A stretch of 48,454 nt of DNA from Prosthecobacter sp. (GCF_029946185.1 NZ_JAQSEA010000108.1:2516-50969), one strand, 5' to 3'; shown: positions 1 to 11,417, counted from the stretch's first letter. Numbers and translations are program-made. The notes: a model not told the origin generated them from the sequence alone.

Positions 1-205
1 GTGATCGAGTGCCAAACGGTGATTTGCGGCAGGCGAAGGCAACCGCAGCCCGTCATCTATTTTGCAACCGATGATGGAGTGAGAGAACGGGATCCCGCGC
101 CCATCCATGGCACTTCATGAAGCAAGACTACGCAGGCACATGCGACCCACGGCTGCATTCTGCATGGCGACCTCCATTGGAGGGATCAAGATGATCACTT
201 CCTGT

Positions 206-2473
<2,268 letters not shown>

Positions 2474-2477
<4 letters not shown>

Positions 2478-2701
2478 GCCAGCTGCAGCACAGGGTCCTT
2501 GATGAAGTGCAGGCGCACTTGATGCGGTTTTTCGTCTGGCTCAAAAAAGCCTTGAACAGCATCTGCGACCATCTCCTGGAGTTCGTTGAGCGAATCACCC
2601 TGCGTGGTGATGCCCCCACGTCCGAGTGGATCATCCCAACGGGCCACATAGCCGCCGGTTTCGGGGCAGGGCTCCACAGTGAAGGTGATTTCTGCGTTCA
2701 T
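2474..2701 (-). CDS. hicB: HicB-type antitoxin (short form)
   Basis: A small protein of about 75 residues whose sequence fits the partial RNase-H-like fold of HicB antitoxins: an N-terminal beta strand (EITFTVEP), a GGYVARWDDPL stretch corresponding to the usual GGYVA-x-PDLPG motif, then an amphipathic helix (SLNELQEMVADAV). It lacks an obvious C-terminal helix-turn-helix or ribbon-helix-helix, so it may bind the toxin without strong autoregulation by itself. Alternative in-frame starts exist 3 and 15 codons upstream (positions 2710 and 2746), and the longest would overlap the ABC permease stop. The assignment rests mainly on pairing with hicA, to which it is joined by a 4-bp overlap. Confidence 0.8.
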
Positions 2702-2742
2702 ATGAATCATTAACTCATTCGAGTGCTGCTGACAATCCTTCT

Positions 2743-4404
2743 TCATTCCGGCTGCGGCACCCAGGGGGTATCACGCATGAGGTATTTCATGAGGATGGTG
2801 GCACCGAGCATCAGCGCTGCTTCGACCGCGAGAAAGAGGCCGAAATGGCCAATGTGCCACATATAGCTGGAGAGACCGCCGATGATGCCTGCGGCGGTCA
2901 TGGAGCCGCCCATCATGAGGCACCCAGCGGTGGTATTTTTGACATCCTCAGGCGGTTTGGAAAGAGGAAGCCATTGGCCGATGAGACCGGTCACGAGGGA
3001 AAAGGTGGGCAGAAACATGACGGCGGGCAAACTCAGCGCGAGCGGTGCCCATGAATGCTGCAGGGCGCAGATGAGGGTGGTTTGGAGGATCAGCACCGGG
3101 AAGCTCAGCCAGAAGAGCACCGCCTTGCGCGAGCCATGGAAGAGCGGCGTCCAGTGCCGCAGGGGCGCGACATGGAAGAAGGCGGCGGCACGCCAGTGCT
3201 CGGAGCAGCCGAGAAACATCAGCGCCTGCAAGGAGACCATTCCGAGAAAGCAGGTGGCAAAGCCCTGCATCATCATCGTGCCCTGCTCGCCGCCGCCGCC
3301 GCGCCCGCCGGAGAAGAGCATGACCAGCGGCATGATGAGCATGGGGGCGATGCCAGGATAGAGCCGCAGCTTGATCTCGCGATCACGAAAGAGGTAGGCG
3401 GTGGTGAGCTTGAAGGACTCGCGCTCCACCGGATCACACAGCCACCAGCGAAGCGGGGGCAGTTTGACGATGGCCGCGAGCCACACGCCGCGCGGCTTGG
3501 TGCGTTCTTTGGAGGTGCCGGATGACTCGTTCAAATTCATCAGGCCCTGCCCGTAGGCGTTGCCCAGTTTTTCCAAGGCAAGCCAGCTCGTCAGGGCAGT
3601 CACGACCACCGCGAGGCCCGCCGGCAGCCACAGTGTGGCGGTGTTGAGCGTCGTGCCGCTGAGCAACGCATCCAGCGCGCCAAACCACAGCGGCGGCAGC
3701 GCAAGCATCCAGCCGGTGATGTGGTCGAAGTGCTTGAAGACATCCAGTTGCATGACACGCGGCATGATCTGCCCGCCCATGATCATCACCACGGTGAGGA
3801 GTGACTGCACGGTGGCGAGCAAATTGTCCAGACGCTCGCGGCCAAACCATTTGAGGCAGGCATTGTACACCAGCACGATGCTGGAGGCGGAAAAGAGCAT
3901 GAGCAGCGCGGTGGAAAACAGATGCGCGGGAATGAAGCGCCACGTCGCGCCTTTGCACCCGAGACCGGTGACGAATCCAGCCAGATTCAGCGCCAGAGCG
4001 AGCATGAGGGCAAAACCGGCGAGCACGGCGCACTTCGCACGCAGCATCTGCTGCGGTGTGACGGGACGGTGCAGCAGGATCTCCGCCTCCTCTTTCATGA
4101 AGAGCATGGTGCCCGCGCTGGAGGCCAGCGTGAGCGAAGCAAACATGAAAGTGAAACCGTGCAGCGTGCAGGCAAAAACAAAGAGGTCCACGTTCCGCGC
4201 GAACAACGCGGGCACGAGCCCGACCAGCGCATACATCACCATGGTCATGCTGAGTCCCAGTTTCCGCCGCGCTTTTTGCGCGCCGGCCTGCTGCGCCGCA
4301 CGACCACGAAACAGCAGCTTCCAAAACAGACTGCGCAGCACCTTCGCGGGCGAGGGGGCCCGGCGCGCAGGCGTACGTGTCAGGCTTTCGGCAGCGGAGC
4401 TCAT
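2743..4404 (-). CDS. ABC-2-type exporter permease
   Basis: A 553-residue integral membrane protein with many hydrophobic spans (for example around MYALVGLVPALF, CAVLAGFALMLALALNLAGF and the C-terminal GLFLAVEAALMLGATILM segments). It starts with ATGA overlapping the stop of the ATPase gene at 4401-4404, so the two are translationally coupled and form one exporter. A glycine run (FSGGRGGGGEQG) lies in a predicted loop. The substrate cannot be told from sequence; the large two-gene ABC-2 layout resembles exporters of the EcsAB or NatAB kind. The reading frame is open for 56 more codons upstream, inside the ATPase gene, and that part is read as an overlap artefact. Confidence 0.85.
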   Translation of the reverse strand: MSSAAESLTRTPARRAPSPAKVLRSLFWKLLFRGRAAQQAGAQKARRKLGLSMTMVMYALVGLVPALFARNVDLFVFACTLHGFTFMFASLTLASSAGTMLFMKEEAEILLHRPVTPQQMLRAKCAVLAGFALMLALALNLAGFVTGLGCKGATWRFIPAHLFSTALLMLFSASSIVLVYNACLKWFGRERLDNLLATVQSLLTVVMIMGGQIMPRVMQLDVFKHFDHITGWMLALPPLWFGALDALLSGTTLNTATLWLPAGLAVVVTALTSWLALEKLGNAYGQGLMNLNESSGTSKERTKPRGVWLAAIVKLPPLRWWLCDPVERESFKLTTAYLFRDREIKLRLYPGIAPMLIMPLVMLFSGGRGGGGEQGTMMMQGFATCFLGMVSLQALMFLGCSEHWRAAAFFHVAPLRHWTPLFHGSRKAVLFWLSFPVLILQTTLICALQHSWAPLALSLPAVMFLPTFSLVTGLIGQWLPLSKPPEDVKNTTAGCLMMGGSMTAAGIIGGLSSYMWHIGHFGLFLAVEAALMLGATILMKYLMRDTPWVPQPE

Positions 4405-5171
4405 GCGAGCATGTTTTTGGCAAAGGACTGAGCGCGTGCCTCCAGACCACCGAGGCCGGTGAGCTGGGTGAAGAGCTGCTCCAGAGTATCCGCCCCATGC
4501 TGGTGCTGCAGATCCTGCGGCGAGCCTTCCACCAGCAGCCGGCCCTGCGCCATGATGGCCACGCGATTGCACACTCGCTCGACCACATCCAGCACATGCG
4601 AGCTGTACACGATCGTCTTGCCTTCACGCGCCAAGGTTTCCAGCAGCGCCTTGAAACCGACGGCGGCATTTGCATCCAGGCCGTCCAGCGGTTCATCCAA
4701 CAGCACCACTTTCGGATTGTGCAGCAGCGCAGCGGTGATGACGACCTTGCGCCTCATGCCCTTGGAGTACGCGCCGAGGAGCTTGGTCGTGAGGGTTTGC
4801 TCATCCAGTTCAAAGAAGTCGAGAAACTGGCGGATGCGTGGCCGTGCCTCGTCCTCATGGATGCCATACAACGCGCCGATCATGAGGAGGAATTCGAGGC
4901 CAGTGAGAGATTCGTACACCGCGCCGGAGTCCGGCACAAAGCCGAGCAGGCGCTTGGCCTCCATAGGGTGTGTGGAGACGTTCACCCCGCAGATCAGCGC
5001 CGAGCCTTCGTCGGGTTGCAGCATGCCGGTGACCATTTTCAGTGTGGTGGTCTTCCCTGCCCCATTCGGCCCTAACAGTCCCACGATCTTGCCCGGCGGC
5101 ACCTCCCAGGTCAGATGATCGACGGCGGTTTGTGCACCGAAGCGCTTGGTCAGGCCCTGAATGGAGATCAT
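4401..5171 (-). CDS. ABC transporter ATP-binding protein
   Basis: A 256-residue nucleotide-binding subunit that powers the downstream permease. Visible motifs: Walker A GPNGAGKTTT at about 34-43, a Q-loop-like region, an ABC signature of divergent form (YSKGMRRKV instead of LSGGQ), Walker B VVLLDEPLDGLDA, and a switch histidine in YSSHVLDVVE. The SKGM signature is typical of the CcmA/Nat/ABC-2 exporter group. It is first in a two-gene operon and diverges from the secretin gene at 5311 across a 139-bp AT-rich gap that probably holds both promoters. Substrate unknown. Confidence 0.93.
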   Translation of the reverse strand: MISIQGLTKRFGAQTAVDHLTWEVPPGKIVGLLGPNGAGKTTTLKMVTGMLQPDEGSALICGVNVSTHPMEAKRLLGFVPDSGAVYESLTGLEFLLMIGALYGIHEDEARPRIRQFLDFFELDEQTLTTKLLGAYSKGMRRKVVITAALLHNPKVVLLDEPLDGLDANAAVGFKALLETLAREGKTIVYSSHVLDVVERVCNRVAIMAQGRLLVEGSPQDLQHQHGADTLEQLFTQLTGLGGLEARAQSFAKNMLA

Positions 5172-5264
5172 GGACCCCGATCATCCATGGCCTGCGGGTT
5201 CTTGCAAGGCGGCAGTCAGGGCTGCGCTGGAAGCATGAATTTTAATAGATATTAACTAAAACCC

Positions 5265-5292
5265 TTGCCGCTAGGGCTAAATTAATTATACT
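5265..5292 (+). promoter_or_regulatory. candidate sigma-70-type promoter of the secretin gene
   Basis: TTGCCG at 5265-5270 and TATACT at 5287-5292 are separated by 16 bp and lie in a markedly AT-rich stretch (5236-5310) within otherwise GC-rich DNA. The start codon follows about 18 bp after the -10 element, so the leader would be short. No clear Shine-Dalgarno sequence precedes the ATG. This is a pattern match by eye only. Confidence 0.4.
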
Positions 5293-5310
5293 GAGTCTAA
5301 TTTTAATAAT

Positions 5311-7644
5311 ATGTCACCATTCCCTGCTCACCTGCCCACACGTCTGCGCTTCGCCGTGTTGTTGGTGCTTTTGATTCTCGGCATGCGCCAAGTCACAATG
5401 GCTCAGGCCCCTGCCGTGCCGCTGCCTGCGGCGCAGTCGAACGCGGGAACCTACGTCCCGGTGGGAGAGGGAGCCAGCATCAAGGTCAATTTTCCGAGCG
5501 CACCCATTCAGGCTATCATCCCCTTTTACACCCAGCTCACGGGGAAAAAACTCATCCTCGACTCCGCGCTTCAGGGGGAGATGCTGCACATCTACTCCCC
5601 ACAGCTGCTCACGAAGAAAGACGCCATCGCCTTCATCGAAGCCACCCTGCTGCTCAACAACTACGCCATCATCAATGTCGATGCCACAACCGCGAAACTG
5701 ATCAACCAGTCCGGTGGCAAAAGCCCCACCGCCGACGGCTTGAAAGTGTACAATTCCCTGCGCGACCTGCCGCAGAATGAGGAGATCTGCCACTACGTGC
5801 TGCCCCTGCAGTTTGTCTCGGCGGACGAAGCCTCCAAGGCATTCCAGCAGGTTATCAAACTGCACGGCTACGGTGCCATGACCGGCATCTCCAACGACAC
5901 AGCCCTCATCATCACGGAAAACAGCACCACCATCCGGAGCATCTGCGAGATCGCCCAAATCATCGATGTCCCGCCGACGGAAACTGCGAATGAAATGATC
6001 AAGCTGGAGCGCTCCGATGTGGAGCTGGTGGCCGAAATCGTGAACGAGATCTTCGAACAGGAGGAAAAGGCGAAAAGCTCCACGACCGCGCCTCCGGCCG
6101 CCGTGCCCAATGCAGCAGGCCGTCCTGGAGTTCCTGCCGTGCCGGTCAGTCCGGCAGGCAGCACTACCGCAACCAATCCCGCCGCCGCACGCGTCAAAGT
6201 CTTTCCCTACCGCCGCACGAATGAGCTGCTTGTCATCGGCCGTCCGGTGGACATCACCTACATTAGGGGACTGGTCGAGAAACTCGACAAGCAGGGCGAT
6301 GGCTCCAATTTTCTCAAACGCCGTCTGAAGTATCTCGACGTGATTGATTTCCTGTCCGTGGCCTACAATGCGCTGGCTAAAGACACCGACATTCAAGGCA
6401 ACAACGACGGTGCCATCGCAGGTTCTCCCAGCGGCGGTGGTGGTACACGCCGCAACTCCGGTGCCGCCTCAAGATCCTCCTCAGACGACAGCAACAGTAA
6501 CAATTCCAACGACTTCGGCGGCAACAACAGCTCCGCCTATGGCTCAAACACAAGCCAGGGAGGCAGCTTCGGCAATTCCTCCGGCTCCCAAGGTAGTTCC
6601 AACGCGAACCGCAGTCTGCTCGACAATCCGGAAGACGTGGGAGCTCCAGAATCCATGGTCGTCGGCAAGACGCTGCTCATCGGCGATCCGCAGTCCAACA
6701 GCCTCATCGTTTCGGGTTCACCCGAGCACATTGCGCGCATTGACCAGCTGCTGGAGGAGATGGATATCCGCCCCCAGCAGATTTATATTTCTGCGATCAT
6801 CGGCCAGTTGAGTCTGGGCAAGAATTTCAACTACGGGGTCGATTTCCTCCAGCTACTGAACGATTTCAGCGTCAACCGCAACGGTGCCCAGAACACAGCC
6901 ACCGCGACGGGCGGCACCGCCGCGACAGCGTCCAATATCATCCAGTTCCCGGCTAAATTTGGGCAGCTCAATTTATACGGCCAGATCGGCTCGCTGAGCA
7001 ACTACATCAAGGTCATCGACAGCAACAACAACTTCAAGGTTCTGGCCACGCCAAGCATCTACGCCAAGAACGCTGCCAAGTCCGTCATCTCCTCCGGTCA
7101 GAGCATCGCAGTGCCTGCCAACATTCTGACCAACGGCGCCTTCAGCGGCGGTGTTGCGAGCAACAGCGTAAGCGTGACCTATCGGGATGTCGTCCTCAAG
7201 CTGGAGGTCATCCCCCTCATCAACTCTGACGATGAAGTCACCCTTAAAATCGCCCAGATCAATGACAACATCGTCGGTTCACAGCAAATCGGCGGCAACA
7301 CCGTGCCCACCATCGGCACACAGAAGCTCCTCACGGAAGTGGCGGTGAAAAACGGTGCCACGGTCGTACTCGGTGGACTGATCACGGAAAGAATCACCAA
7401 AGGTAAAAACGGTGTCATCGGTCTCCGCCGCATTCCCATTCTGGGAAATCTCTTTGGCACCACTCAGGATGAAACAACCCGAGAGGAACTGCTCATCTTC
7501 ATCCAGCCGCGCATTGTGCGCTCTGATGACCCGCTCGACACGCCTAACAACATCGAAAGCGGTCGAAGCAAAGTCTATGATGAGGCCATGCAGTTTGGCT
7601 CTCCCGGACTCGAAAATATTCCCCGTGCGCTGCCTGCGCGGTAG
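5311..7644 (+). CDS. GspD/PilQ-family outer-membrane secretin
   Basis: A 777-residue precursor of a multimeric outer-membrane channel used by type II secretion or type IV pili. It has a signal peptide (hydrophobic core at about 13-26, cleavage near AQA), periplasmic N-type repeats at roughly 50-350, an Ala/Pro-rich linker, and a C-terminal secretin domain with the hallmark VPTIGTQKLLTEVAVKNG and GLRRIPILGNLFG stretches near 665-715. A Ser/Gly/Asn-rich low-complexity insert occupies about residues 370-434 inside the third N-type repeat. No other secretion or pilus genes lie nearby, so it is an orphan here and the system it serves cannot be told from context. It is transcribed away from the ABC exporter and converges on mlaA. 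Confidence 0.92.
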   Translation: MSPFPAHLPTRLRFAVLLVLLILGMRQVTMAQAPAVPLPAAQSNAGTYVPVGEGASIKVNFPSAPIQAIIPFYTQLTGKKLILDSALQGEMLHIYSPQLLTKKDAIAFIEATLLLNNYAIINVDATTAKLINQSGGKSPTADGLKVYNSLRDLPQNEEICHYVLPLQFVSADEASKAFQQVIKLHGYGAMTGISNDTALIITENSTTIRSICEIAQIIDVPPTETANEMIKLERSDVELVAEIVNEIFEQEEKAKSSTTAPPAAVPNAAGRPGVPAVPVSPAGSTTATNPAAARVKVFPYRRTNELLVIGRPVDITYIRGLVEKLDKQGDGSNFLKRRLKYLDVIDFLSVAYNALAKDTDIQGNNDGAIAGSPSGGGGTRRNSGAASRSSSDDSNSNNSNDFGGNNSSAYGSNTSQGGSFGNSSGSQGSSNANRSLLDNPEDVGAPESMVVGKTLLIGDPQSNSLIVSGSPEHIARIDQLLEEMDIRPQQIYISAIIGQLSLGKNFNYGVDFLQLLNDFSVNRNGAQNTATATGGTAATASNIIQFPAKFGQLNLYGQIGSLSNYIKVIDSNNNFKVLATPSIYAKNAAKSVISSGQSIAVPANILTNGAFSGGVASNSVSVTYRDVVLKLEVIPLINSDDEVTLKIAQINDNIVGSQQIGGNTVPTIGTQKLLTEVAVKNGATVVLGGLITERITKGKNGVIGLRRIPILGNLFGTTQDETTREELLIFIQPRIVRSDDPLDTPNNIESGRSKVYDEAMQFGSPGLENIPRALPAR

Positions 7645-7873
7645 GTGAAGCTGGCGAATGCGCTAAAGACGCGCTGGCATTTAAAGCGGTCCGCTCACCC
7701 CATGCGCAGGAGTCAGCGTGTCAACTGGACTGGGGTCTGCCCTCTGCGTACCCAACGAGGTACTGCGACCGATGCTAGAGCCGCTTCGGCATTGGGATTA
7801 CTCCGTCATTTCAAGATCCAGAAGGGATCAAGATGATCCCTCCCCTTCACCGCTCTCTCAAACCAACGCCCGC

Positions 7874-8704
7874 TTACTTCTTGATGGCTTCAGCGCGATT
7901 CTGGCTGTAGGCACTGCGTGCGGAGAGATAAGTATCCACTGCATCCTTCGTGATCGTGTCATACAGTTCCATCTGGGCGGGCGTCGAACGCAGCGTGTTG
8001 GCTAAAGGAGGCACGATGACCCAGTCATGATTTGTTCGACTGCCATGCCATCTAAAGTACGGCCAGTTCACAGGATTGAGCACATAGTCCCCGACCAGGC
8101 CCACTCCATCGCGCACGCTGCTGGGTCCCAGAAACGGCAGTACCAGATACGGGCCGTTCGGAATGCCCCACTTCCCAAAGGTCTGCGCTGTGTCTTCTTC
8201 AGGCAGATTCGCCAGCGCCGGAATTCGCTGAGCAGGCCGGAAGATGCCACCGACGCCACCCACGGTGTTGACGACGAACTTGCCTGTCTCCTGACCCGCA
8301 CGCTTGAACTTACCCTGAAGGGTGCAGTTCACGACACGCACCGGGTACTTCACGTTTTCAAACGCATTGTCGATTCCCTTGCGCACGGGCCGTGGCAGGA
8401 TCAGTTGATAGCCCTTCGAGATCGGGCGGAAGATGAAGGTGTACAACTGGTCATTCACCCAAAAGGTGCCGCGATTGAGTTTCTCAAGCGGGTCGGAAAT
8501 ATCCGGCGCCGTGGCATACTCATCCAGTTCGTCATCCTTGACCGCCAGCATTTTGTCTGTGGCTTTGCCCTTGCTGCTTGCAGCCATGGACTTGGCCTTT
8601 GCAGTGGGTTTTACTGCGGTCTTGGCGGCCTGGGTGCTGCAATCGGTCAGCAGCGACGTGGCAGCCAGCAACAACAGGCGAAGTGTGAATGCACGGTATT
8701 TCAT
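7874..8704 (-). CDS. mlaA: MlaA-family outer-membrane phospholipid-removal lipoprotein
   Basis: A 276-residue member of the MlaA/VacJ family, which extracts misplaced phospholipids from the outer leaflet of the outer membrane. The family core is clear: DPLEKLNRGTFWVND, followed by VRKGIDNAFENVKYPV and FVVNTVGGVGGIFRPA. The N-terminus is a lipoprotein-like signal peptide with Cys22, but the preceding residues are LTD, and an aspartate at -1 is unusual for a lipobox. A Lys/Ala-rich spacer follows. It is the last gene of the mla operon and overlaps mlaC by 4 bp. In E. coli this gene is separate from the mla operon, so the arrangement here ties the outer-membrane component directly to the ABC system. 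Confidence 0.93.
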   Translation of the reverse strand: MKYRAFTLRLLLLAATSLLTDCSTQAAKTAVKPTAKAKSMAASSKGKATDKMLAVKDDELDEYATAPDISDPLEKLNRGTFWVNDQLYTFIFRPISKGYQLILPRPVRKGIDNAFENVKYPVRVVNCTLQGKFKRAGQETGKFVVNTVGGVGGIFRPAQRIPALANLPEEDTAQTFGKWGIPNGPYLVLPFLGPSSVRDGVGLVGDYVLNPVNWPYFRWHGSRTNHDWVIVPPLANTLRSTPAQMELYDTITKDAVDTYLSARSAYSQNRAEAIKK

Positions 8705-9270
8705 TGGGCACGGGAGACGGATTGCGTAAGAGAGCTGATGACACCATTTGCGCCACCTTTTTTAAACTGGGCATCTAATTGACTGCGATAGTTGGCAATC
8801 AGGCTGACGCCCTCGATCACCACATCGGTGATGCGCATCTGCTCCATGCGGTAAGTCACACTGTACTGGCTGCCTAGGTAAACCATGCTGGTCGGCACAT
8901 CAACGCGACCAGCCGCTGGAGACACCGCTGTTTGATAGGTGATGGCCGGATGTTCTCCGGGTGTGAATTTACCGCTGTAGCTGCGGATGATCAGGGTGGA
9001 AAAAAGCTGTGTGGCCTGCTGCTGCTGAGCTGGAGTGAACTGCCGCCAGCCGGGCCCCACGGCGCGCTTGGTCATCGTTTCAAAACTCACGTACTTATTC
9101 AGTACCGGGCGCAATTTCTCCGGCAACGAGCTGCGGCTTCCGGCACGATCTGCCACGGTCAGCACTTCCGTCACTGCGGATTTCAGACGGGTCTGAGCCT
9201 CAGCAAGCTGGGCAGATGCGGCCAGCGGTGCAGCGGCCAGGAGAAGAGGGAGCAAAAAACGTAGGGTCAT
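8701..9270 (-). CDS. mlaC: MlaC-family periplasmic phospholipid-binding protein
   Basis: A 189-residue protein of the MlaC/Ttg2D family, which shuttles phospholipid through the periplasm between MlaA and the MlaFED complex. It has a cleavable signal peptide (LLPLLLAAAPLAASA) and family features such as VSFETMTKRAVGPGWRQFT and a beta-rich middle with VPTSMVYLGSQYSVTYRM. It overlaps both neighbours by 4 bp (ATGA junctions), so translation of mlaD, mlaC and mlaA is coupled. Length is close to the family norm. Confidence 0.92.
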   Translation of the reverse strand: MTLRFLLPLLLAAAPLAASAQLAEAQTRLKSAVTEVLTVADRAGSRSSLPEKLRPVLNKYVSFETMTKRAVGPGWRQFTPAQQQQATQLFSTLIIRSYSGKFTPGEHPAITYQTAVSPAAGRVDVPTSMVYLGSQYSVTYRMEQMRITDVVIEGVSLIANYRSQLDAQFKKGGANGVISSLTQSVSRAQ

Positions 9271-9746
9271 GGGGCGGGGGGAGGGGCGTCTTTACCTTTT
9301 TCAACACTGCCAAAAGCCATCTTGCCAATTAACGACTCAAGATCGACCGAAGACTCAGTCATTGTGATTCGGGAACCAGCGGAAAGGTAGGTATCATCCG
9401 CTCCAGGCGCAAGCGCCACGTATTTATCTCCGATGAGTCCGGTGGTTTTGATCGAGGCCATCGTATCGGTTGGCAGTTTGAGACCTGCCTGCACGCGCAG
9501 CGTTACCATCGCGCTGTAGTCGCTGCCATCCACATGGATGCCTTCCACCCGTCCGACCGGTACGCCTGCCACCAACACGCTGCTGCCGGCATTGAGACCG
9601 CCGGCATTGGTAAAGCGAGCCTCCATCAAATAGGTGTCGCCACCGACCATTGAGCCCGCGCCGAGTTTCACCGTCAAATATACGACGGCTGCGATCCCCA
9701 AGAGGACGAAGAGTCCCACGTAAAGTTCGAGCTTGGATTGTTTCAT
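9267..9746 (-). CDS. mlaD: MlaD-family MCE-domain protein
   Basis: A 159-residue single-pass inner-membrane protein with an MCE domain, the hexameric lipid-binding ring of the Mla transporter. A transmembrane helix (VGLFVLLGIAAVVYLTV) at about 10-27 is followed by the MCE fold: FTNAGGLNAGSSVLVAGVPV, then a GLIGDKYVALAPG strand. The short C-terminal tail (SVEKGKDAPPPAP) is proline-rich. It sits between mlaF and mlaC with 4-bp overlaps at both ends. Length and layout match E. coli MlaD well. Confidence 0.94.
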   Translation of the reverse strand: MKQSKLELYVGLFVLLGIAAVVYLTVKLGAGSMVGGDTYLMEARFTNAGGLNAGSSVLVAGVPVGRVEGIHVDGSDYSAMVTLRVQAGLKLPTDTMASIKTTGLIGDKYVALAPGADDTYLSAGSRITMTESSVDLESLIGKMAFGSVEKGKDAPPPAP

Positions 9747-10555
9747 GAGTCTTTAGATTGCAGGGCTTCACCACGTCTCATCGCAGCAAGTGTGCGGCCA
9801 AGAGCGTCCGCGCTGTCACGGAAGTCACCCACCACGGTGGCAGTGGAGGCGGAAAATTCAGCAGGCGTGCCTTCAAAGCACATGCGCCCTTTGTCAAGCA
9901 AGGCCACGCGATCGCTTGCGATCAGCGCCTCGGTGAGGTCATGCGTCACGACGAGGGCGGTGAAGCCGAACTGCCGCTGATATTTCGCGATCATGGCAAA
10001 AACGGCATTGCGGCGCAGCGGATCCAGACCGGCGGTGGGCTCATCAAACAGCACCAGCTCCGGCCGCGTGACGATGGCGCGTGCCAGCGCGAGGCGCTTT
10101 TGCATTCCTCCGGAAAGCTGGCTGGGATAGCGGTCTTGATGGGCATCCAGTTCGAGCTGCCGCAGCGCCTCCAGGCTGCGCCCGCGGATCTCCTTGTCGG
10201 GCAGATCCGTCGTCTGCTCCAGTGGCAGCGCCACGTTTTCCAGGGCGGTTAGCGAATCAAACAGTGCATTGCTTTGAAACAGGAAACTGCAGCGTCGGCG
10301 GAAATCGGCCCGCGCGGAGGCATCGCCCACAGTCAGGGGCTTGCCATCAAAGTAGATGCTACCGGCATCCGGCTGAACGACAGCCGCCATACATTTCAGC
10401 AGCACGGACTTACCAGCACCGCTGCGACCTAGTACGCTCACCAGACTGCCGCGTGGAACACTGAGGCTGGCCCCATCCAACACGACGTTTTCGTCGAAGC
10501 GCTTGAACAAGCCTTCGATGCGCAGCAGCAGTGGTTGATTGATCTCAGCACCCAT
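9743..10555 (-). CDS. mlaF: MlaF-family ABC ATPase
   Basis: A 270-residue nucleotide-binding subunit of the Mla phospholipid transporter. Motifs: Walker A GRSGAGKSVLL at about 43-53, signature LSGGMQKRLALARA, Walker B LVLFDEPTAGLDP, and switch histidine in VVTHDLTEAL. The LSGGM form of the signature is characteristic of MlaF. The start MGAEINQP is chosen because the upstream open frame overlaps mlaE and lacks family similarity. It begins one base after the mlaE stop and overlaps mlaD by 4 bp. No mlaB (STAS) gene is seen in the operon. Confidence 0.94.
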   Translation of the reverse strand: MGAEINQPLLLRIEGLFKRFDENVVLDGASLSVPRGSLVSVLGRSGAGKSVLLKCMAAVVQPDAGSIYFDGKPLTVGDASARADFRRRCSFLFQSNALFDSLTALENVALPLEQTTDLPDKEIRGRSLEALRQLELDAHQDRYPSQLSGGMQKRLALARAIVTRPELVLFDEPTAGLDPLRRNAVFAMIAKYQRQFGFTALVVTHDLTEALIASDRVALLDKGRMCFEGTPAEFSASTATVVGDFRDSADALGRTLAAMRRGEALQSKDS

Positions 10556-10556
10556 G

Positions 10557-11348
10557 TCAGACGAGGAAGGAGGTGATGATGTAATCGGCCGCCAGCACGA
10601 TGATGCTCGACTGCACCACTGCACGCGTGGTCGAGGCACTGACCGCGCGCGCGCCGGTGGCTGAACTGCAACGATGCGCGTTAAATCCATGATAGGCACA
10701 TAGTGAGATCGTCAGCAGGCCAAAAGTGGCCGCCTTGATAAAACACTCCCGCACATCCGGCGCTGAAATCGCGCGCTCCACGGAGGACCAGTAAACTCCC
10801 GGTTCGAGTCCGAGCAGCAGCGAGCCCGACAAGCTGCCGCCCCACAACCCCACTGTGACAAAGAGGGCCGTCTGTATTGGATACACCACCAACGCTGCAA
10901 GCAGTCGCGGTGTGACCAGATAGGCATGAGTGCTCACGCCCATGGTCTCGAGAGCGGCGATTTGCTCGGTGTTGCGCTGAATGCCCAGCTCGGCGGCAAG
11001 GGCGGAACCCGCCTGCCCTACCAACATCAGTGCTGCCAGAACCGGCCCCAGTTCACGGATCAGGCTGAGTGAAACCAATGTGCCGAGCAGGCCCTCCGAG
11101 CCAAAGCGGTTCAATACATAGTAGCCCTGCAGGCCGAGCACCAGCCCGGTGAACATACCTACAATCAAGATCACAGGCAGGCAGCGCACGCCTTGCTCAA
11201 ACCCAGCACGCACCACACGCCTGCCCAGCCGTCGCGCGCCCAGCGCAGAACGGAAAGACTGGCCCGTAAAAAGAGCGAAATCGCCCAGTTCATGAACGAT
11301 GGAAAGTGAGTAACGTCCTACGGTGCGCAGCATGCGGTGTCCGGACAT
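10557..11348 (-). CDS. mlaE: MlaE-family permease
   Basis: A 263-residue integral inner-membrane permease of the MlaE family. Diagnostic stretches include the first membrane segment CLPVILIVGMFTGLVLGLQG, then LSLIRELGPVLAALMLVGQAGSA with the conserved Glu-Leu-Gly, and AALETMGVSTHAYLVTPRLLA. It is the first gene of the mlaE-F-D-C-A operon, so the promoter should lie in or upstream of the 69-bp gap before the Gfo/Idh/MocA gene. An internal Met six residues in (11333) is an equally plausible start. Confidence 0.94.
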   Translation of the reverse strand: MSGHRMLRTVGRYSLSIVHELGDFALFTGQSFRSALGARRLGRRVVRAGFEQGVRCLPVILIVGMFTGLVLGLQGYYVLNRFGSEGLLGTLVSLSLIRELGPVLAALMLVGQAGSALAAELGIQRNTEQIAALETMGVSTHAYLVTPRLLAALVVYPIQTALFVTVGLWGGSLSGSLLLGLEPGVYWSSVERAISAPDVRECFIKAATFGLLTISLCAYHGFNAHRCSSATGARAVSASTTRAVVQSSIIVLAADYIITSFLV

Positions 11349-11417
11349 TCACCCACGCAGCAGAGAAGCGCAACGCCACAGCGCGCGCTCCCCCCAATTA
11401 TTCTTGGTGGCCCAGAC

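Noticed and set aside
1-205. Possible gene or RNA left of ligA
   Set aside because: No frame, start or structure in these 205 bases is convincing; a short CCTCC/GGAGG inverted repeat near 172-184 has no T tract.
3434-4696. 420-codon open frame on the minus strand overlapping the ABC exporter genes
   Set aside because: It is a shifted frame of the permease and ATPase genes, rich in Arg/His/Ala with no hydrophobic spans or motifs.
10790-10815. GGTTCGAGTCC resembling a tRNA T-arm
   Set aside because: It lies inside the mlaE coding sequence and no acceptor or anticodon arms can be built around it.
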